53,802 bases of DNA, from positions 1-53,802 of the forward strand of contig MWJO01000054.1 of the NCBI GenBank assembly GCA_002027195.1. The letters are read 5' to 3'. The notes beneath the pieces were generated by a model, which ran no database searches, had not been told where the DNA came from, and was given only the letters and a program-made list of their open reading frames with translations. Made by a program: the position numbers and the translations under genes. The stretch's first letter is position 1; each line of letters begins with the position of its first letter. This stretch comes from Streptomyces sp. GKU 895 (GTDB taxonomy: Bacteria > Actinomycetota > Actinomycetes > Streptomycetales > Streptomycetaceae). Shown piece by piece: positions 49,540 to 53,802 of the stretch.

Positions 49540-51487
49540 TTGCGAGTCCCTGCCCACCGTGCCTCCGGGCACAGACGTACGCGCACCGTCATCGCGACGG
49601 CGGCGCTGCTGCTCCCCCTCCTCGGCGCGGCCCCGTCCGGCGCGCGGACGTCGGCGAACAGCCTCCAGCTGGCGTTCGCCTCGGCGGCCGCCGAGTATCA
49701 CGTGCCGCAGAGCGTCCTCCTCGGCGTCTCCTACCTCCAGTCCCGCTGGGACGCGCACGCCCGGGCGCTGGTCGTGACCGGCGGCTACGGCCCCATGCAC
49801 CTCACCGACGCCCGTACCGCCCTGGCCGGTGCCGCCACGCACCACGGCGAGGGCACGGAGGACGCGCGCGGCGACAGCGCCCGCTCCCCCGCTCCTGCCC
49901 ACCGCCGAGGTGCCGGCGCCCGCCGAGCTCCCGGCCCGGCTGCGGACGCTGCCGAAGGCGGCGCGGCTGACCGGCCTGAGCGCGAAGGAGCTGCGCACCG
50001 ACCCGGCGGCGAACGTCGTCGGCGGTGCCGCACTGCTGGCCGACGCCCAGAAGGACCTGGGCGAGCCGCTCAGCGACGACCCGGCGGACTGGTACGCGGC
50101 GGTGGCCCGCTTCTCCGGCGCGGACGACACCGCGACGGCGGCGGCGTACGCGAACGACGTCTACGACGTGATCCGTACCGGCGAGGAGCGCACCACGGAC
50201 GCCGGCCAGCTCGTCGCCCTCGCGCCGCAGCCCGGCGTCTCCCCCGCCACCGCGCAGCTCGCCCAGACCGGTCTGCGCACGCTCGACACCGGTGACACCG
50301 AGTGCCCGAAGTCGGTGTCCTGCGAGTGGATCCCGGCGCCGTACGAGGAGTTCGGCGACAACGACTACGGCAACCACGACCTGGGCGACCGCCCGGCCGC
50401 GCAGAGCATCAAGTACATCGTCATCCACGACACGGAGGGCGCCTGGGACGGTGTCCTCAACCTGGTCCAGGACCCCACCTACGTGTCGTGGAACTACACC
50501 CTGCGTTCCACCGACGGCCACATCGCCCAGCATGTGAAGGCCAAGGACGTGGCCTGGCACGCGGGCAACTGGTACATCAACGCCAAGTCGATCGGTCTGG
50601 AGCACGAGGGCTTCCTGGCGAACCCGGACGCCTGGTACACGGAGGCGATGTACCGCTCGTCGGCGCGGCTGGTGAAGTACCTCGCGAAGAAGTACGGCAT
50701 CCCGCTGGACCGCCAGCACATCCTCGGCCACGACAACGTGCCGGGCCCGACCACGTCGACGGTGCCCGGTATGCACACCGACCCCGGCCCGTACTGGGAC
50801 TGGCGGCACTACTTCGCCCTGCTCGGCCACCCCTTCAAGGCCACCGCGAAGAAGCAGTCCGGGGTGGTGACGATGCGCCCCGACTACGCGACGAACCAGC
50901 CCGGGTACACCGGCTGCGTCACCAAGGACGTGCCGTGCGCGGCGCACGGGTCGAGCGAGGTGCGCCTGTACTCCGGGCCCGGCGAGGGCTACCCGCTCAT
51001 CAAGGACATCGGCCGGGGCACCGCACCGACGACCGGGGTGAACGACATCTCCTCGCGGGTCTCCACCGGCCAGCAGTACGCGGTCGCCGACCGCGACGGG
51101 GACTGGACGGCGATCTGGTACCTGGGCCAGACGGCCTGGTTCAGGAACCCGAAGAAGGACCCGACGGCGGTGCCCGCGTCCGGGCAGGTCATCACGCCCA
51201 AGGCGGGTCTGAAGGAGATCCCGGTGTACGGGCGCGCCTACCCCGAGGCCTCCGCCTATCCGACGGGGGTGCCCGCGCAGGCGGTGTCGCCGTTGCCGTA
51301 CAAGGTGCCGGCGAACCAGAAGTACGTGGTCGGCGACAAGGTGCCCGGCGAGTACTACTACGCGGTCACCTTCACCACGGACTCCCACAAGGTCGTGGTC
51401 GGCAAGGACCTCTACTACGAGATCCAGTACGGCCACCGCGTGGCGTTCGTGCGGGCCGCCGACGTCGACGTGCTGCCGTCCCGGTAG
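49540..51487 (+). CDS. Secreted N-acetylmuramoyl-L-alanine amidase (PGRP/Amidase_2), one frameshift
   Basis: About 648 residues after removal of one extra C in a C5 run at about 49878-49890. A signal peptide covers residues 1-36 (TRTVIATAALLLPLLGAAPSGA). A lysozyme-like helical region follows (AAEYHVPQSVLLGVSYLQSRWDAH). The amidase domain is around residues 280-430, with zinc ligands in IKYIVIHDTEGAW and DRQHILGHDNVPGP, plus AWHAGNWYINAKSIGLEHEGF. The C-terminal 200 residues resemble bacterial SH3-type wall-binding repeats (SSEVRLYSGPGEGYPLIKDIG). It cleaves the lactyl-peptide bond of peptidoglycan. TTG at 49540 has AGGAGG six bases upstream. Confidence 0.93.
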
Positions 51488-51499
51488 GGGACGGCAGGC

Positions 51500-51996
51500 T
51501 CAGCCCTGCTGGAACAGTTCCGCCGGGAGCGGTTTCAGCAGGGCGTACAGGTCGTCGGTGATGGGGCGGTCCCAGGCGGCGATGGTCACCAGGACGTTGT
51601 CGCTGCGGTCGAACTGCACGCAGGAGATCCGGCTCTCGGAGAGCTTGAGGCGGCGCACGATCATGAGGTTGTCGCCCTGCATCACGGGCATGTCCTCGGT
51701 CTCGGTGACGGTCACCTCCTCGTCGTTCTCCAGCGCGATCAGCAGCTGGGCGACCTCGAAGGGGATCTCGCCCTCGGCAAGGTCACGGGCCGGGGAGCCC
51801 TCGGGGAGGTTGCCGATGATCATCGCGGGGCCGCGGCCGCCGAAGAGGTCGTAGCGCAGGAAGACGCCCTGGCAGGTGCCGTCGGGGCGGGCAGCAGGCC
51901 GGCGCCGAGGTTTCCGGGCCAGTCGCCCGGGTCCATGGCCAGTACGTCGAAGTCTGGGCCGGCGGGAGTCGCGCTGCGGCGGCGGAGGAACGACAT
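51500..51996 (-). CDS. Conserved hypothetical protein, one frameshift
   Basis: About 165 residues when one missing base at about 51885-51896 is restored. The N-terminus MSFLRRRSATPAGPDFDVLAMDPGDWPGN continues in another frame with a QGVFLRYDLFGGRGPAMIIGNLPEG segment and ends in ITDDLYALLKPLPAELFQQG. It is soluble and acidic, has no signal and matches no family I can name. A slightly longer start at 52005 (MGHMSFL) is possible. It is convergent with the amidase gene. Confidence 0.7.
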
Positions 51997-52136
51997 GTGC
52001 CCCATGGTAAGGGGCCGGGCCGGGTTGGTGCGGGGTGGGATCGGACGGTTGCGGAGTGCGGGTCCGTGGGGGCTGGTCGCGCCCCGCGGCGGAGCCGCAC
52101 GTCGATACAGCCCCGCGCCCTTCAGCGGCGTTGTCC

Positions 52137-53744
52137 TCAGCCCCCTGTCAGCGCCTCCCGCAGTCCTGTGCTGTCCGTGCCCATCTTTCGGTAGACCGCT
52201 GAGAGCAGGCGTACGACCATCTGCTCGTCGATGTGCAATTCCTTCGCGATCTCCACCCTGCCGAGGCCCTCCAGACTCAGGTTGGCCGCCATGCGCTCCC
52301 GGGACGTGAGCGTGTCCGTCTCCGTGCTGTGCAGGCGGCGCGGGCGCAGGCCCGCCGCTGCCAGTTCGTCGCGGGCCTCCTCCACCAGACCGTCGGCGCC
52401 GCACTGGACCGCCGCGTCCAGCCCCCGGTACAGATGCTCGGCGGCCTCCGCCGCCCGCCCCGTACGCCGCAGCTCGGTGCCCAGGGCGACCAGCGCGCAC
52501 GCCAGCTCGTACCCGGCCGGGGAGCATTCCAGGTGGGCGACGGCCTCCTCCAGGTACTTCACCCGCGCTGAACCCGATGACACTTCCGCTGCCGTGCGCA
52601 GGGCCTGGCCGATGGCGGAGGGCGTGCCGAACTGGCGGGCCCGGGAGAGGGCTTCGCGGGCCGTGGTGACCGCGCGTTCGGGGGTGTCGTGGCTCTCCGC
52701 CCGGGCCAGGTGGAGCTGCCAGGGGCACCACGCGGGGTTGCGGATGCCGCGTGGGTCGAGGCGGCGGCCGGCAGCGGCCAGCTGGCCCACGGCCTCCTTG
52801 GTGAGGCCCCGGGCGAGGAGCAGTTCGCCGTAGACGGTCTGGGCGTCGGGGAAGACGACGGCGGCCGGGAAGGGCTCGCTGAAGGCGTAGTCCTCGGCGG
52901 TCTGCGCGGCCTCCGTGACCCGGCCGCGGGCGAGGAGGACCTCGATGAGGATGCCGACGGCGTACCAGTGGGCGGGGGTGCCGGGGCCGACGCGTTCGGC
53001 CAGCCGCAGTCCCGCGCGGACGAAGTCCTCGGCCTCGGCGAGACGGCCGCGACGGTAGCGGAGGTAGGCGAGGAGCGTGTAGCCGAAGGAGAGGTGGGCG
53101 CCGCGCCAGCCCTGGCGTTCGAAGTCGGCGATGCCGGCGGCGAAGAGTTCCTCGGTGCGGCCGGGGCGGTCGGCGTACATGAAGGCGAGTGCGACCAGGA
53201 CCGGGACCTCGAAGCCGCGGTCGGGTTCGGCCCAGCCGAGGCCGCCGGCGAGGGCGCGCTCGGCGTGGTGGAGCGCGACGTGGGCGGGCTCGCCGCGCAG
53301 GACCGCGTCCCAGGTGCGCAGGCCGATGATGTACCGCTCGGTGAGGTCGCGGCCCTTGAGGCGGTCGGCGAGTTTGGCGAGGCGGCGGGAGCGGGAGGGG
53401 TGGTCGGGTTCGTCGGCCCGGAAGGCGTCCCACATGAACTGTTCGGAGACCATGCGCAGCTTGACGCGGGCGTCGTCGGTGACGCGGATCTCGCGGGCGA
53501 GGGTGTCGGAGGCCTCCGCGAGGCGGTCGCTGTGGGCGAGGACCTGGGAGAGGCGGTAGACGATCTGGTGGCGCAACTCCGGGTCGGCGATGGGTTCTTC
53601 GAGGGCGGCGCGCAGATGGTTGACGGTGGTGGCGGGTTCGGTGAGCAGGGAGGCGCTGCCGAGTTCGTGGAGGACGGCGGCCCGGTCCTCGAAGGGCGGG
53701 GGTTCGCGCAGGGCGCGGGCGAGGTATCGGTGGGTCCGGCTCAC
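52137..53744 (-). CDS. LAL-type LuxR-family regulator lacking its N-terminal ATPase part in the readable sequence
   Basis: A 535-residue frame consisting of TPR-like helices (YLARALREPPPFEDRAAVLHELG, GWRGAHLSFGYTLLAYLRYRRGRLAEAEDFVRAGLRLAERVG) and a C-terminal LuxR helix-turn-helix (LTSRERMAANLSLEGLGRVEIAKELHIDEQMVVRLLSAVYRKMG). This is the back half of a large ATP-binding LuxR (LAL) regulator, normally about 900 residues with a Walker-type AAA domain in front. A GTG at 53744 overlaps an upstream stop (GTGA), so it may be a self-standing short form, or the ATPase half is lost or broken. An in-frame ATG at 53792 would add residues unlike the family. Confidence 0.8.
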   Translation of the reverse strand: MSRTHRYLARALREPPPFEDRAAVLHELGSASLLTEPATTVNHLRAALEEPIADPELRHQIVYRLSQVLAHSDRLAEASDTLAREIRVTDDARVKLRMVSEQFMWDAFRADEPDHPSRSRRLAKLADRLKGRDLTERYIIGLRTWDAVLRGEPAHVALHHAERALAGGLGWAEPDRGFEVPVLVALAFMYADRPGRTEELFAAGIADFERQGWRGAHLSFGYTLLAYLRYRRGRLAEAEDFVRAGLRLAERVGPGTPAHWYAVGILIEVLLARGRVTEAAQTAEDYAFSEPFPAAVVFPDAQTVYGELLLARGLTKEAVGQLAAAGRRLDPRGIRNPAWCPWQLHLARAESHDTPERAVTTAREALSRARQFGTPSAIGQALRTAAEVSSGSARVKYLEEAVAHLECSPAGYELACALVALGTELRRTGRAAEAAEHLYRGLDAAVQCGADGLVEEARDELAAAGLRPRRLHSTETDTLTSRERMAANLSLEGLGRVEIAKELHIDEQMVVRLLSAVYRKMGTDSTGLREALTGG

Positions 53745-53802
53745 GCGAAAACGAAGGTGACCAGAGGACCGGCCGTGGCGACGAGCACGCATCCGCCCAG
53801 CA
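53741..53802 (-). CDS. Partial 3' end of an upstream reading frame, hydrophobic
   Basis: The last 19 codons before a TGA at 53743-53741 read LGGCVLVATAGPLVTFVFA, a membrane-helix-like stretch cut by the window edge. Its stop overlaps the GTG of the regulator gene. Too short to identify, and it may be a chance frame. Confidence 0.3.
   Translation of the reverse strand, partial: LGGCVLVATAGPLVTFVFA

Noticed and set aside
1..53802. Mobile elements, CRISPR, phage, defence systems, tRNA genes or a specialised metabolite cluster
   Set aside because: No transposase, integrase, direct-repeat spacer array, tRNA-like fold, or polyketide/peptide synthetase sequence was seen on either strand.

Overview
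The window is chromosomal DNA from a Streptomyces or a very close relative. The bulk is GC-rich with strongly GC-biased third codon positions. Lineage markers are a long chaplin with a sortase signal, an SsgA-like protein, an NsdA-type HTH/TPR regulator, an SPW-repeat membrane protein, a PAS-SpoIIE phosphatase and a large LuxR-type regulator. I see no rRNA, tRNA, CRISPR array, phage, insertion sequence or antibiotic gene cluster.

Layout. 1-1.9 kb: aldehyde dehydrogenase and its MarR-type neighbour. 2.0-8.0 kb: a urea ABC transporter operon (urtABCDE) behind a cytosolic AmiC-like binding protein, with a four-half-site GlnR-like box. 8.0-9.6 kb: an ECF42-type sigma factor and its DGPF/YCII partner with a matching promoter. 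9.7-18.1 kb: a flavoprotein region dominated by a six-gene minus-strand operon for sulfone/sulfonate sulfur (SfnG, two MsuC/DszC-like flavoproteins, FMN reductase, SsuD/MsuD-like enzyme, hydrolase). It is preceded by a 27-codon dicysteine leader peptide and a divergent LysR gene. 18.2-21.2 kb: MmpL exporter and MarR regulator. 21.2-25.9 kb: a light/UV group (NAD-binding protein, photolyase, LitR/CarH-like B12 regulator, divergent ECF sigma factor). 26-34.2 kb: small stress and housekeeping genes, including an ArsR-SRPBCC fusion with a probable leaderless promoter. 34.5-39.7 kb: chaplin, secreted tripeptidyl-aminopeptidase-like hydrolase, membrane FMN glutamate-synthase-like protein, and a MarR/thioesterase pair sharing a perfect operator. 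39.7-44.5 kb: arginine deiminase and permease divergent from a baeRF (Balon/Rv2629-like) ribosome-hibernation candidate, then a membrane protein and SsgA-like protein. 44.5-53.8 kb: regulators, a phosphotransferase, a secreted PGRP-type amidase and the start of a large regulator gene that runs to the window edge.

The main biological story is the sulfur operon. Read in family terms it can carry dimethyl sulfone to methanesulfinate, methanesulfonate and then sulfite plus formaldehyde, with its own FMN reductase. Its leader peptide suggests cysteine-responsive attenuation. The second is an energy-starvation island in which arginine fermentation and ribosome hibernation genes diverge from one shared, repeat-bearing promoter.

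Caution: about fifteen genes contain apparent single-base frameshifts, mostly in C or G runs. This looks far more like uncorrected sequencing indels than real decay. It creates false fused reading frames (for example across 35455-38721) and false short proteins. Coordinates for those genes span the whole inferred gene.
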